Counted from the stretch's first letter, positions 47,601 to 58,833 are shown. The stretch: DNA of 64,000 nucleotides from Siderastrea radians (GCA_964017195.1 OZ024892.1:5272366-5336365); one strand, 5' to 3'. Notes: generated from the sequence alone by a model not told the origin. A program made the numbers and translations.

Positions 47601-48700
47601 AGGAGCTTGTGCATTGTGAATAACCTGGGTTTTGAACTTGAGTCGAGAAGAGATTTCCTACGAAGACTTTGCAATATCCTCTTGCAGAGAATTCCTGTTT
47701 TGTTCAAGACAGCTGCAGCGATATTCACATCAAAATTCTCAGGAAGAATGCACAAGCACACAAGCGCTTCTTTTTCTTGTGTAGAGAGTCTGTGGAAAGA
47801 GGAGTTGAAAAGGAACTTCAGTCGGTGACTGGTTGGATAATCTGGATTGTCCAACATCTCGAAAATACTTTCTGTAGAGGATTCCCTGAAGTCCCTTAAA
47901 AACTGGCTAGGCTGAATACTATCCTCGTCAGAAATGGAAGAACACAATAATTTCATTGCCAAAGGGACATGTCCACAGATTTGTATAATTCGCCTGACGT
48001 CAGAATTGCTCGCTTTTGGAAGTAATTCATTTACTAACAATTGAGAGGAGGTTTCATCCAGTGGTCTTATTCTTACTCCATGGTGACCTTGAAAATGCAA
48101 CTTCATGAACTCCAAAGATTCCCTTGTGGTTACAATAAATTTAATCTTTTCATTTCGCCTGAGAATTTCTTCTAAAAGTCCTATGACCTCTTCTTTCACA
48201 TTCGGCAAACCACTTTCTAATAGATCATCGGCACTATCAAGAATAAACACAAAACGATCTGAAATTTCGCTGAAGAGCTGGCAAAGCTCGTCATCGAGGG
48301 ATAGACGCTGGCTGGATGACTGATGATGTGAGACAGCTTGCCTAACAAAGCTAAGAAGCTTTGATGTCAGATCTGCTTTTGACTGAAGTCCTCGTAATGT
48401 GATCCAACAGACAGGCAATCCTTGAGACTGAAGCTCGTGTTCCACTGCAATTGCAACCGACGTCTTTCCAAATCCAGGAGAGCCCCAGATTGACACCATT
48501 CGGGAAGATTGGGCAGTCACGTGACCGATGATCTCCTCGCATTCACTCTGGCGGCCTGTGAAGTTAGGAACCATTGGAAGGAGACAGTATCGTGGTAGGA
48601 ATGCATTTGTACCTTTAAGCAGTAGAAAATGATAACCGCTCAAAATGTGCATATTTTTCCCCTTGCTCAATCGGCTAATAAGTGTAAATAAGATGAACAT
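44639..48700 (-). CDS. NB-ARC (STAND/NLR) receptor with KLC-type TPR array
   Basis: A 1,353-codon uninterrupted frame. NB-ARC ATPase: P-loop GSPGFGKTS (residues about 73-81), Walker B FVFILDSADDL (150-160), sensor FIVTTRES (188-195), GxP in CGHVPLAMKLL (242-252) and an MHD-like FTMHKLL near 365. A helical linker follows, then from about residue 712 fifteen 42-residue TPRs (FGEEHSSTADSYHSLGITQ, GDFKSALESHQRALDIRRK) and the start of a sixteenth. By analogy with STAND proteins it is a cytosolic sensor that oligomerises when TPRs bind ligand. The first ~28 residues (MFILFTLISRL...) are atypical. On the coding strand a pyrimidine-rich tract ends ..CTACTGCTTAAAG just before GTACAAATG (complement of about 48,609-48,617), so the true coding exon may start near 48,616 and an upstream effector-domain exon may exist. 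The stop (TAA) is inside a TTAA transposon border. Confidence 0.85.
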   Translation of the reverse strand: MFILFTLISRLSKGKNMHILSGYHFLLLKGTNAFLPRYCLLPMVPNFTGRQSECEEIIGHVTAQSSRMVSIWGSPGFGKTSVAIAVEHELQSQGLPVCWITLRGLQSKADLTSKLLSFVRQAVSHHQSSSQRLSLDDELCQLFSEISDRFVFILDSADDLLESGLPNVKEEVIGLLEEILRRNEKIKFIVTTRESLEFMKLHFQGHHGVRIRPLDETSSQLLVNELLPKASNSDVRRIIQICGHVPLAMKLLCSSISDEDSIQPSQFLRDFRESSTESIFEMLDNPDYPTSHRLKFLFNSSFHRLSTQEKEALVCLCILPENFDVNIAAAVLNKTGILCKRILQSLRRKSLLDSSSKPRLFTMHKLLQSFAREKGEHEMKETVDNSKGRFYAYYVSCFKELNEQFLKGHSMSAFVAFYEEKESFIESLIESCSDSRTADDVFDVLMEAELFLDSVFWCSSEGANFDKIYDSALKGASVHRKNMCHTRLIVSRAFGLLTWGAEGMTMQFLSKVNEIQEETSPVPTDVKGKYLCYFGIYQLVIGKTEGGVQCLQEALSLLNNNPQQTILRLIVFQILALYYQSQNNPLTSSQFYSKALQECRTAGDTNLLVIPATEMRTMQAYGKTTLLNKPLELQVIYHVKEASEHFRHSDTNKFLWNALLTTINEFKIALPNGTPGLFYFHQNAVGMLFLFNRENLAEERERRRHLEECKRRFGEEHSSTADSYHSLGITQLELGDFNSSLESHQRALDIRRKLFGEDHSSTADSYHSLGITQYKLGDFKSALECHQRALDIRRNLFGEEHSKTTHSYHSLGITQNKLGDFKSALESTQRALDIRCKLFGEEHSSTADSYHSLGVTHNYLGDFNSALESHQLALDIRRKLFGEDHSSTADSYHSVGITQNKLGDFKSALESHQRALDIRRKLFGEDHSSTADSYHSLGITQNKLGDFKSALECHQRALDIRRKLFGEEHSKTTHSYHSLGITQNKLGDFKSALESTQRALDIRCKLFGEEHSSTADSYHSLGVTHNYLGDFNSALESHQRALDIRRKLVGEDHSSTADSYHSVGITQNKLGDFKSALECHQRALDIRRKLFGEEHSSTADSYHLLGVTQHELGDFNSALESHQRALGIRRKLFGEEHSSTADSYYTLAVTQHKLGDLNSALESDQRALDIRCKLFGEEHSSTADSYYSLGISHYDLGDFSSAVQFHQRALDIRCKLFGEEHSSTADSYYSLGIIHYDLGDFSSAVQFHQRALNIRRRLFGAEHPSTGDSYFELGDSAYELGDFTLALCDAQCALNVRVKNCGEEHASTADSYESLGRIQFAMGDATLAFQNIQTSRNIRQRLLKKEHSSTGEH
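45434..46441 (-). repeat. Segmental duplication of four TPR units
   Basis: TPR units 2-5 (45,938-46,441) and 6-9 (45,434-45,937) are the same ordered set of variants: EDH/ADSYHSLGIT, EEHSKTTHSYHS, GVTHNYLGDF, SVGITQNKLGDF. Only a few bases differ, so a 504-bp block was duplicated recently. Confidence 0.85.
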
Positions 48701-50044
48701 TGAGGGTGAAACGATAACGCGTAAGTAGTGAAAAGTGCTTCAACGCTTTTAGCATTCAACTTGAGAACCCTTACCAATTCAAGACAGTTTTACTAATTAG
48801 GTTCTTAAAATGGACCTATGGACTATTGAAATGTAGTGTGGGATCTATGACAAAGTTTCGAAGAAGCTTCAAATGAAAGCTATAGAGTGTACTAATATCG
48901 CTCTTTTTTGTCACACAGGGAAGAGTTTCACTCTATATGCAAGTTGTATCCAATGGAAAATGAAAGTTTACAACTCACTCATTCTCTTTTCAAAATTTTT
49001 TATTCATATTCCATTTGCGACCTCAATGCTAAAAGCAGGCTTAATATAGGCTGCACTCAAGTCGTATCCACTGGAAAAGGAGTATTGATTCTAATTCGCG
49101 AGTCAGTTTACGAGTCTTTGAAAGCTACCTTAAATATGTCACCTTTTTTTCATTCCTATCATATCTTTTGCCAGGTCAACAATTGCAATATAACTTAAAT
49201 AATATAACTTTAATCTAACTTAAATTTAGGCCCGGGGTTTTTGTTTCGATAATCAGTTCCTAAAAGTTATAACGTATAGCGCATGGTTTCCATGTGAAAC
49301 ACTTGGTCACGTGCGTAACACTTGTTCCCGAGAAAAATCCAATCCATATCTACCAAATCTTACAGCGTACCAAAGCTGAACATTAAACGTGTTTAACAAA
49401 GATAACACTCGAAAATAATCAAATGGACAAAAGAGACGATAAATTCTTTTGGAAGCCTTAAACTATTTTTGTTTTCAGCCAGATGCCCCGAATTTAAATA
49501 GTCAATTACGAAGGCGTCGTTATCTGGCGTCTACAGGGACGTTGGAATGCAATGACAGGTCTGTTTTCCAACGTTAAGGCAGTACTGTAGTCTTTCAAAA
49601 GTTTCCATAGATTTTGAAAAAAATCTGTCGTACTTGATGAACGTAGGTTGTACTTGACCTTTTTCGTTGATGAAAACTGAAAAAATATGACAAAATTGTC
49701 CCTTGTGTGACGTGTGCCACTTTTTATACAGTAGTCCGCAGTCATGTTTCCGTTAGCAACCATATGATTGTTATTGCCTGCGCCCCGCATCCCGACATTG
49801 CCGTGCCCTTTACCTGCCCTCCTCCCTCAATGACTCCTGCCAGAGGCTCAGTTGCTAGCGCGACAGATAGCCCAAGCATAACATAAGAGTTTGTATAGAA
49901 AATCTAACTGAGAATTCCCAATAAATAAGCTTTGAGAAGTTGAGCTCCTATTGTGCCTGTTTTTTTTTTGTTTTTTTTTTGAGTTTCTGAGCCTGGGGGG
50001 GGGGGGGGGGGCACAAAGTGCCCTCCTATAGATCTCGAAAAGTA
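48701..50044. other. Stretch without recognised genes
   Basis: Upstream side of the receptor gene. T9/T10 runs at about 49,960-49,980 and a G17 run at about 49,996. Short frames here have no family features; I could not find an upstream receptor exon or a clear promoter. Confidence 0.4.
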
Positions 50045-51905
50045 TTAAAGTGCCACTGGGACGAAAATTCATAGGTTTATTTCCGCCAAATTCTGTCGCA
50101 GAATATCGCGTTTTGTTCATATTTCCCCAGAAAACTGAACAACAAACCTTCCATCCTAACATTTTTTAGCTCCAAAGTCGCGTAAAATGTGTCCGCCATT
50201 ACTGAAAACGTGTTCCTGGGTGATTGCGCAATTTAATAGCTTGTGACGTCAGAGGCTCACCTCAGTCGCGTTTCCTTGTGTTTTGACTGAAGATGTCTAC
50301 CGTCGACTGCGAAAGCCTCCGAAGAGTATTTCTACGATTCGGAACAGTCTTTAGCTTCCGAAGCCTCTGGATTCATTCGGCAAATGAAGAATTTTTCTTA
50401 CCGTACGATGTAAGAACTGATGGGAGGTTTCAACTAGTAATCTTGTCAACAAACTGTTTAAAGCTTTTTTTCTCGCCATGTTATTTGAGTTATTTGGCGG
50501 GAGTTCAAAACATAAGCGAAATATGCTTAGACAATGATTGTAGTTCAGGCCCCAGTTGCTCAAAAAGTGGATAACTCTTTTTCAACGGATAAGTCGCTGT
50601 CCAGTGGATAAAATTTATCGCTTCATCTCGGTTGTTCAAAGCTTGGATAGCGCTATCCAGCCAGCTGTTCAGCCGCTATCCAGCGATCGTAAAGTTGTCC
50701 ATTCCAAGGTACGTTGTGTAACTGTTATCCACTGTAAACCTGTAGCAAAATAGACATGGCTATTCGAAGAATTGATCTTTTAAGCTGTGGAAATTTAGAC
50801 AAAACACCTATGAAAACTTTAGACTTTGATGCTCGCGAATTCTCAACCATGGGTCGATCGATGTTACTGTTGGCGTGGGAGAAAATAAAAGAAGCGATAC
50901 TTTGTCTGCCGTTGTTTATGTTCATTATATATTATAAAAAATCATTGATATTTTTGGCCATTCTTGACATAGTCTGGGAAACTTTCTTGAAAAACCGTAA
51001 TTGTTGTAGTCAGCTGGCAGGCAGCTTATCGTGTCTATCATAGTACAGTGGTCACTCAACAGATTGAAACACAGGTGCTTGGCGCTGCTAAATATTTTAA
51101 ACAGTTTTATAGAATTCTTTTTCTGAGCCGAAAGAAGTGAAATAAATCAAAACCCTATTTTTCAAGAACTGGAGGCCTTGTGTGACCGGAATCTAAATAT
51201 TTGTAGTCAAAATTAAAAACCACAAGGAAAATTTTCCGCTGCTCAACAACAACATGCGGACCGCCGAGGAAACGAAGCTTTCGCTTCCCTTATTCGCTGC
51301 GTAAAAATAATAACTTGACATTTAATCATTTTTCTTAGTAGTTCATTTACTAAGATTGCTATGACAGGTAAAAGAAATAAAATTGTTAAACCCTTAGGCA
51401 AATAGTAGCGTGTGATATTTTTTCCCAACTTCAATTTCCACGCACCGACGATCCGATCGAACAACAACAACATTTTATTTGCATTCCCAATTACAAATGC
51501 CATTGCACATAGAAAAGAGAAAGAAAAAAGCTGCAAAATCGATTAATTTACAATTCCTGTGTCTATTGATCCATTTCTTAATGCAAAAGCTTCGTAAATG
51601 AAGTAACCTAATTTTTTACAAGTGAAAGCGTCTTAAGAGAAATACAATTTTAAGAATCGAAATCGGAATATTTACTAATAATATCGTCCACTAAAGATTT
51701 TCTAATTGTATCATATCTATTGCAAGATAAGAGGAAGTGTACTTCGTTTTCAACTTCATTTGAGCTGCAGCATTGACAAATTCTCAGATGCTCAGCAAGT
51801 CTAGGAGTGGAATGTCTGCCATTTTCAATTCTTAGGTTGTAATTACCTAACCTAAGTTTCGCTAGTAGTATGGTAATTGAGGGTATGAGGCCACCCGTCA
51901 AAATT
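50045..51905 (+). mobile_element. TTAA element, truncated copy 1
   Basis: It starts TTAA/AGTGCCACTGGGACGAAA and matches, in inverse orientation, 55,870-57,726 through the whole shared length: terminal repeat, TGACGTCAGAGGCTCACCTC, acidic first exon (here frameshifted, about 50,293-50,400), GGATAGCGCTATCC-type MITE, a shared unique block (50,756-51,043), and a LINE remnant. It stops at about 51,905, next to the Polinton, and lacks the THAP half. Confidence 0.75.
51465..51905 (-). pseudogene. LINE 3' end inside TTAA element copy 1
   Basis: The minus-strand frame 51,650-51,901 reads the C-terminal Cys-rich end of a non-LTR retrotransposon ORF (LRLGNYNLRIENGRH, RICQCCSSNEVENEVHFLLS), with the 3' tail running to an AAC/GTT-type repeat near 51,465. 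The same insertion, more decayed, is in copy 2 (55,870-56,296, plus strand), so it predates the duplication of the element. Confidence 0.6.
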
Positions 51906-52094
51906 TATGATTAATTTCCGTCAAATTTCTAAAAAATTTTCCACCAATTTTCCCCAATTTTCAGAAAAATCTTTCAGGCCATCAGTCAAATTTCCTGTTA
52001 AATTTTAGCAGAGAAATTTTTCCAGTCAAACAAAAATTTTCCACCACTTTTACCAAATTTGACTGAAAAAACCCCCAGTCAAATTTTTACCGTT

Positions 52095-54868
52095 TTATAT
52101 CCAAAAGATTTCGCTATTTTCGAAACCATATGCATAACTTGTCACGCCATTTTCGTGAATATATCTCTTGTCGTCAAAACAGCTGAGCGATATTTTATCC
52201 ACCACATAGCTACCAATTTGATGTTTTTCACTTTTGATTAGTCTCATCGTATGACACATCTGTTTTTTATTGAAAAGCACGTCCTTGTACTTATCATGTC
52301 CTAACTGTTGTTTTATCACATTCTTTTTTATTCCCTTTGCTGTGCGACTACTCTGTTCATTATCTTTTATGTAAGAATACATTTTTGACCTCAAACCAAC
52401 GAACTCCACAATTGGCATTCCCGCTACTTCATCCTTGAACTTACCAATGACTTTCTTATTTGCATTATTATGAAATGGGCTATCCTTTGGGTAATCACTG
52501 TTATCAAATAGATGTTTGTCTTTCCAAAAATCTTGATAAACATCATCTACCTCAATTTCATAGGTCAAACTATCAGTATCTGTGAACAGCAACCGAGCTT
52601 TGTCACCATACTTACTTTTAATGTAATTGTAATGAAAATCATACATCAATGTTTTTGACAAATCTAAGATGCACATTCCAACATATGCTGGTCTGTTTAA
52701 TGTTAAAGTTGTTTTGGTTTTATGAATGGCAACTAAATCCTCATTAAATATTTTACAGTTTATGAAACTCGGTTTGCTAGACCACTTTAATAGTTGTTCT
52801 TTATCAGTTACAAGTTTGATGTCCTGTCGCTTTCTCAAATTCTCCATCGTCTTTCCAAACACCGAATTGTTCATCAACTTGAAAAAATCCTTTTCAAAAG
52901 AGTTCTTTGCCTTTGCTCTCTTTTGTGTGTTAAAATCAATGTAAGTTTTCAACCATGGACTCTGATCAAATTCAAGAGCTCTGTGAATTTTCGTTAATTT
53001 CAACCCCAATGACAAATATAGTTGCAAGTTGCGGTAATGCAAAACATATCTCTCTTTATTGAACAATGTTGGCACCAACTTTTCAACCAGTCCAATTTTT
53101 ACTCCAAATTTTTCAGCAATTTTTTTGCAAAAAGGTGACAACATATTTTCAGTCACTTTAATTTTTTCAGCGGCCAGCGGATAATCGTTGTGGAGATCAT
53201 ACAACTCCTTAGGATATTCCAAATCAACCTCCAATATCAATCCTTTTTCAAACTCATCATCGAACTTGGATAAATTCACCTCTTTTTCAGATAACCATTT
53301 AAACCCACCTGTTGGAAGATATTGACTCATTGCCCAACCATATAAATTGTTTGCATCCAAATACATAATGTACTTTGACGACGCTTTTTCATCATATTCT
53401 TTCATGTATTTGTTGTTTGCTTTACCATAACGATTGGCAATATAACTAATTCCACCACGCATACCTTTTTCAATGAATTGAAACATATCAACATCACTCA
53501 TCAACTCCAATTCAGTATTCGTCATTTTCAACATTGCATCCCAACTTAAACCAGGTGTTGTGAAATAATGAGCGGGATCCAATTCATAGTATTGTTGGCA
53601 TGCTTTGCGAAAATTTTCAAAAACATCGGCCAACAACAAAATATCAGATTTGAGATACAGATCGTGATACTCTCCCATTGATGATAGACCAAATTTTTTC
53701 CAAACATTTTGCGCGTGTTGATACTCTTCATCTGTGATATGTTCATTATTCATCAAACTGAAAAAATCTTCCTTATTCGGTAACCTGTTATCTTCAAACT
53801 TTTTGAAACTATCCATATAGTCATAAGGATAAACTCCTTTCTTTTTCATCAAACTCAATTGTTCGTCTTGAAATTCTTCACCTATATATTTGAAAGCTTC
53901 ATTGGGAAGATTATTCACCAAATTACTTAATGAAGAGCTCATGAATTGAAAGCTGTCGATGAACACAAGATTGTAACCCAACATGAAGGCTAAGTATTTT
54001 TCAATGTTATGTGGAATGACATTTATATTCACGTCAGAATATTTGTTTTTTCGTTCATCGAAATATATATGATTTTTAGCAATATTACCAATCTCTTGCA
54101 TTATAAAGTGACTGTCATATCCCTTGAGATTGTGAAACACCACAGGTATTTTATCAGTTAATTTAAAATTTAGATTACAAATTGTATGTGCTGCGCCTCT
54201 GTATTTACCAGTAACATGACAGTGATCCCTTACTTTGACATTTTTTATTTGTACCTTTTTAATATTTTTTCCTCCAACATTTCTTACTCTATCCTCATCC
54301 ATACCAAAAGGTTTCTTGCAGATGTGGCATTCTTTCATATTTTGAAAACTTTCCTCATCCTTTTCTGTCATTTTGAGAGGTTTTGTAAAGTGGTTTTTTA
54401 CAACCTCTTGACAGTATTCGACTTCGACCAACATGTCTTTCATGAACTTCTGAATGGTCATTTTCCCTCTGTAAATTTTGATTGGTTTTGAAAATTTATC
54501 ATCATAACAACAAACAACTTTATAACCATATCCACAAGCTGTATGTTTTTGATATTGCTCGGTTTGAGATTTTTTTTGCGAAACTTTTTCGGTGATGGCT
54601 TCAAAATCAGCATAAATCACGAAAGGGGCCGGCAACTGTTTGCGATAATTTGTGAATGAAATTTTTGTTTCAGGTTCTGGCATTTTAATGGCTTGTTCCC
54701 CGTTAATTTCAACACAATCGACTTTATGATTGTTCAATACCCTTTCAGAGCTGAAACATTGAAGACAGTACATACAGAAATGCTTTCTTCCCTTGTGCTT
54801 TGTTTGATTGTACATGAATTTATTAAAGTCCTTTAATAAACAATAATGCCCCACCTCTCCTTCGGTTA
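52095..54868 (-). CDS. Protein-primed family B DNA polymerase, C-terminal part
   Basis: About 925 codons of the Polinton replicative polymerase. Numbering from an ATG at 54,905 that lies in the inserted transposon: zinc-finger-like HFCMYCLQCF (42-51); Exo I VIYADFEAI (D100, E102); a Cys/His block CHICKKPF...RDHCHVTGKYRG...ICN (193-243) resembling endonuclease VII-type HNH/zinc sites; Exo II FHNLKGYD (257-264); Exo III YLKSD (417-421); motif A YLDANNLYG (515-523); motif B KLMNNSVFGK (676-685); motif C FTDTDSL (774-780). All catalytic residues are present and there are no stops. The first ~12 codons of the open frame belong to the insertion; the true gene continues across it at 57,727. Confidence 0.9.
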
Positions 54869-55201
54869 TTAAAGTGCCACTGGGACCAGAATTTTGGTAT
54901 TCCATGTTTTTACATTTTTGAACATAGTTTGTGGTTCTTAGTTACCATGCCAAATTTCAACTCATTACGACGACTAGAAGTCGCTTTTTTCCGACAGTTT
55001 TTGTCGAGATTTTGCGGCCGCCATTACTGGCTCTTGTTCCGGAAGCTGGCTTGCAAATGAGCGGAGGTGACGTCAGAGGCTCACCTCAAACCTAGTGCCT
55101 TCACATGGTTACTTGCCACAGGAAACTAAATTGTCCTCGAGGAAAGATTTCTTGCCAAGTGTTTGTTGCTCGACTTTGAAATCTTCCTTGCTGCAGCAGT
55201 A

Positions 55202-55497
55202 ATGACAGGTAGCACTTGTGTTGTACAATGCTACAACAACAAATCCAGCCACCGAGCTGGTATTTTGTTTCATTGAAGCCCTGCGAACGGACCCGCAATG
55301 GAAAAAAGGACAATGTTCGCACTCACACACAGTGCGAATTTCAACCCGAGAGGCATTTTGATCATTTGATGGGCGAGTTTTTCCAGAGGGCTGTTCATGT
55401 CGCAAGATCCCAGAGGTCGATCATTCCATTGCCCATTCCAACTATATGGGAAAAAGAACCGGAAAAAAAAACATTATCTGCGCGAACAAGACGAAAG
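55202..55497 (+). pseudogene. THAP-like exon in inserted element
   Basis: From ATG 55,202 the frame reads STCVVQCYNNKSSHRAG then FH and a TGA; a shifted frame reads CEFQPERHFDH, then RSIIPLPIPTIWEK, to a GTAATT splice donor at 55,498. A C-x3-C start, an F-x-P, and a basic IPTIW-type end follow the THAP order (C2CH zinc finger), but the CxxH pair is lost and the frame is broken. Weaker than the THAP call at 41,218, but supported by its matching position in the element. Confidence 0.45.
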
Positions 55498-55869
55498 GTA
55501 ATTTACCTAATCTTATAACGCAGTTGAAGTGATAGTTTGTTTCTTTTTCAACGCATCCACCATTGTGCAAAACTGATTTTCGATTCTTTTAACGTATTTT
55601 GAAATTTATTATCGTCGAGGAAAACCCTTTCAGTTCTGCCGTCTGCTGGCGCGAAGATCCTCGGCGAATGCAATCCTACCCGCCGTGATTAAGCTGATAT
55701 AGTTTGTACTGCTTATCTTTTCCTTTTTTTAATTCCGCGTGTGTTAATTTCAGAGCAGTAATCGCTTAGAAGCATGGACATTTATTTTATAACATACCAT
55801 CCTGAATGTGGAGAAACGTTTCTCTCTTTATTCCCTGTCGGTGAACAGTCGATTGACATTATTGTTCGG

Positions 55870-56296
55870 GCAGTAGCAAAACTTAGGTTAGGTATTATTA
55901 CAACCTATAAGAATTGAAAATGGAAGACATTCCACCCCTAAAATCCCTGAGCAGCTGAGAATTTGTCAACGCTGCAGCTCAAATGAAGTTGAAAACGAAG
56001 TACACTTCCTCTCATCTTGCAATAGATATGATCCAATTAAAAAATCTTTAATGGACGATATTATTAGTAAATATTCCGATTTTGATTCTTAAAATTGTAT
56101 TTCTCTTAAATAGCATTGACGCTTTCACTTGTTAAAAATTAGGTTACTTCAATTACGAAGCTTTTGCATTAAGAAATGGATCAATAGACACAGAAATTGT
56201 AAATTAATCGATTTTGCAACATTTTTTCTTTCTCTTTTCTATGTGCAATGGCATTTGTAATTGGGAATGCAAATAAAATGTTGTTGTTGTTGTTCG
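55870..56296 (+). pseudogene. LINE 3' end inside TTAA element copy 2
   Basis: Decayed partner of the 51,465-51,905 fragment: CTTAGGTTAGGTATTATTAC and GAAGTTGAAAACGAAGTACA correspond base for base, with several small indels, ending in (TTG)n at about 56,281-56,295. Confidence 0.55.
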
Positions 56297-57355
56297 AGAT
56301 AAAGGCTTTACTAGATCGGATCGTCGGTGCGTGGAAATTGAAGTTGGGAAAAAATATGGGTCAAATATCACACGCCACTATTTGCCTAAGGGTTTAACAA
56401 TGTTATTTCTTTTAACTGTCATAGCAATCTTAGTAAGTGAACTACTAAGAAAAATGATTAAATATCAAGTTATTATTTTTCGCAGCGAATAAGGCAAGCG
56501 AAAGCTTCGTTTCCTCGGCGGTCCGCATGTTGTTGTTGAGCAGCGGAAAATTTTCCTTGTGCGCTTTGACTACAAATATTTAGATTCCGGTCACACAAGG
56601 CCTCCAGTTCTTGAAAAAAGGTTTTGATTTATTTCACTTCTTTCGGCTCAGAAAAAGAATTATCTAAAAACTGTTTAAAATATTTAGCAGCGCCAAGCAC
56701 TTGTGTTTCAATGTGTTGAGTGACCACTGTACTATGATAGACACGATAAGCTGCCTGGTAGCTGACTACAACAATAACAGTTTTTCAAGAAAGATTCCCA
56801 GACTATGACAAGAATGGCCAAAAATCTCAATGCTTTTTTTGTAATATATAATGAACATAAACAACGGCAGACAAGGTATCGCTTCTTTTATTTTCTCCCA
56901 CACCAACAGTAACATCGATCGACCCAAGGTTGAGAATTCGCGAGCATCAAAGTCTAAAGTTTTCATAGGTGTTTTGTCTAAATTTCCACAGCTTAAAAGA
57001 TCAATTCTTCGAATAGCCACGTCTATTTTGCCAAAGGTTTACAGTGGATAAAAGTTACACAACCTACCTTGGAATGGACAACTTTATGATCGCTGTATAG
57101 CGGCTGAACAGCTGGCTGGAGAGCGCTATCCAAGCTTTGAACAACCGAGATGAAGCGATAAATTTTATCCACCGGACAGCGACTTATCCGTTGTAAAAGA
57201 GTTATCCACTTTTTGAGCAACTGGGGCCTGAACTACAATCATTGTCTAAGCATATTTCGCTAATGTTTTGAACTCCCGCCAAATAACTCAAATAATATTG
57301 TCAACAAACCGTTTGTTTACAAGATTATTAGTTGAAACCTCACATCAGTTCTTAC

Positions 57356-57478
57356 ATCGTACGGTAAGAAAAATTCTTCATTTCCCGAATGAAACGAATC
57401 CTCAGAGGCTTCGTAAGTTAAAGACTGTTCCGAATCGTAGAAATACTCTTCGGAGGTTTCGCAGTCGACGGAACACAT
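57356..57478 (-). CDS. Short acidic first exon in inserted element
   Basis: From ATG 57,478 the exon encodes 41 residues, rich in Glu/Asp/Ser/Tyr (CETSEEYFYDSEQSL, NEEFFLPYD), to a good splice donor (GAT/GTAAGA). In copy 1 the equivalent exon (about 50,293) has a one-base insertion. Position and acidity match exon 1 of the P2X7-like gene in the 36,669-41,650 element, but no P2X7-type exon follows here, so the assignment is by analogy. Confidence 0.4.
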
Positions 57479-57726
57479 CTTCAGTCAAAACACAAGGAAA
57501 CGCGACTAAGGTGAGCCTCTGACGTCACAAGCTATTAAATTGTGCAATCACCCAGGAACACGTTTTCAGTAATGGCGGACACATTTTACGCGACTTTGGA
57601 GCTAAAAAATATTAGGATGGAAGGTTTGTTGTTCAGTTTTCTGGGGAAATATGAACAAAACGCGATATTCTGCGACGGAATTTGGCGGAAATAAACCTAT
57701 GAATTTTCGTCTCAGTGGCACTTTAA

Positions 57727-58833
57727 GAGTAGATTCAAACAAGAGTTAAACTTTTCTTTTGAAACGTAAATCGGATGCTTTTGCTTTTCCTCGTAACCGA
57801 AGACATTGATACGAATATTATTTTGTTTCTCTATTTTGTTGTATTGTTTTACAGAAACTGGGAACTCAATCCCTGAGTAATCCAATTTTTCTACATATTT
57901 TTTGTCACACTCTTTTATTCTCTCTGGATGTTTATTCTGCGGCCAGAGGGAGCGAATATGACACCAACGAAAACATTCATTATCATTATTTTTCATGTTT
58001 ATTATCCCTTTGGATGAGTGCTGCAACTCTTTGGGTAATGGAATATATGAATTACCTCTGAGTGGTTTGTACTTTATAACATTGATGAAATGACCATCGA
58101 CCGATTTGATAGTCCATCCTGATCCTTTTGAAATCCATTTCTGAATTTTATTGAGAATCTGTTGTTGTGTTATTTGCAACAATTCTACAATCTCTGTGTC
58201 GTTTGTTACTGTTTGTTTTTCTGCATTCAAATAAGCTGACTCTTCAATCAACTCATCTCCATTCTGTTTTTCAAACATAATCTTTAACGTTTCATTAAAT
58301 TTCAAACCTTTCATTTCATTTAAAATCTTTAATAGATTGTTCTTAATCAAAAAACGGGTGTTCTGAAGTTGAATTAATGGGTCTTGTCTGTTTGTGAGAC
58401 CAATTTCATATGATCTTGTGTACCCTCGCAGGGCTTTTTCTTTCTGTGTGAAAGTTGGTCCAGTCACTTTATTAATATTTTCCAACCACTTTCTCCATTT
58501 AATATTTTTTTCATTTTGCTCTTCAATCACTTTATCAGCATTTTTCAACCACTCTTCCCAATTAATAACGTTTTCAGTCGTTTTTTGAATCACATTTGGT
58601 AGCTTATTGAGTGTTGTTGTGACAACTGTTGGTTTGAGGATGGGGACGTTAATCTCAGGTACTTCACCAAATAAGCTAGGACGTTGTCTTGGTCTTGGTT
58701 TTTTAGTTCTTTGTGTTGGAACTGATTTGGTATCATCTGCTATGATCTTTTCAAGCTTCCTTTTCTTTTGATCCAGAAGCAATTTGATAAACTGATTTGA
58801 TTTGCTACGTTTCTTCAAACTAGCTTTGTTCAT
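57727..58833 (-). CDS. Protein-primed DNA polymerase, N-terminal part
   Basis: The ATG at 58,833 (MNKASLKKRSKS) opens 369 codons, up to the TTAA at 57,723-57,726. A basic N-terminus is followed by two similar WEEWLKNADKV / WRKWLENINKV helices, then YTRSYEIGLTNRQDPLIQL, GSGWTIKSVDGHFINV, NECFRWCHIRSLWP and FPVSVKQYNKIEKQN. This block precedes the exonuclease domain in related cnidarian Polinton polymerases. I presume it includes the terminal-protein or priming region. The reading phase agrees with the 52,095-54,868 part. Confidence 0.8.

Larger units (their letters stand above)
54873..57722. mobile_element. TTAA element (Kolobok-like) inserted in the polymerase gene
   Basis: Ends AGTGCCACTGGGAC (left) and complement AGTGCCACTGAGAC (right), bordered by TTAA at 54,869-54,872 and 57,723-57,726. 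Subterminal regions are also inverted copies (GCCATTACTG, TGACGTCAGAGGCTCACCTC). A THAP-like exon points inward from the left end and a short acidic exon points inward from the right. A LINE remnant and a GGATAGCGCTATCC-type MITE are nested inside. Removing the element and one TTAA leaves the polymerase frame in phase. Confidence 0.85.
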
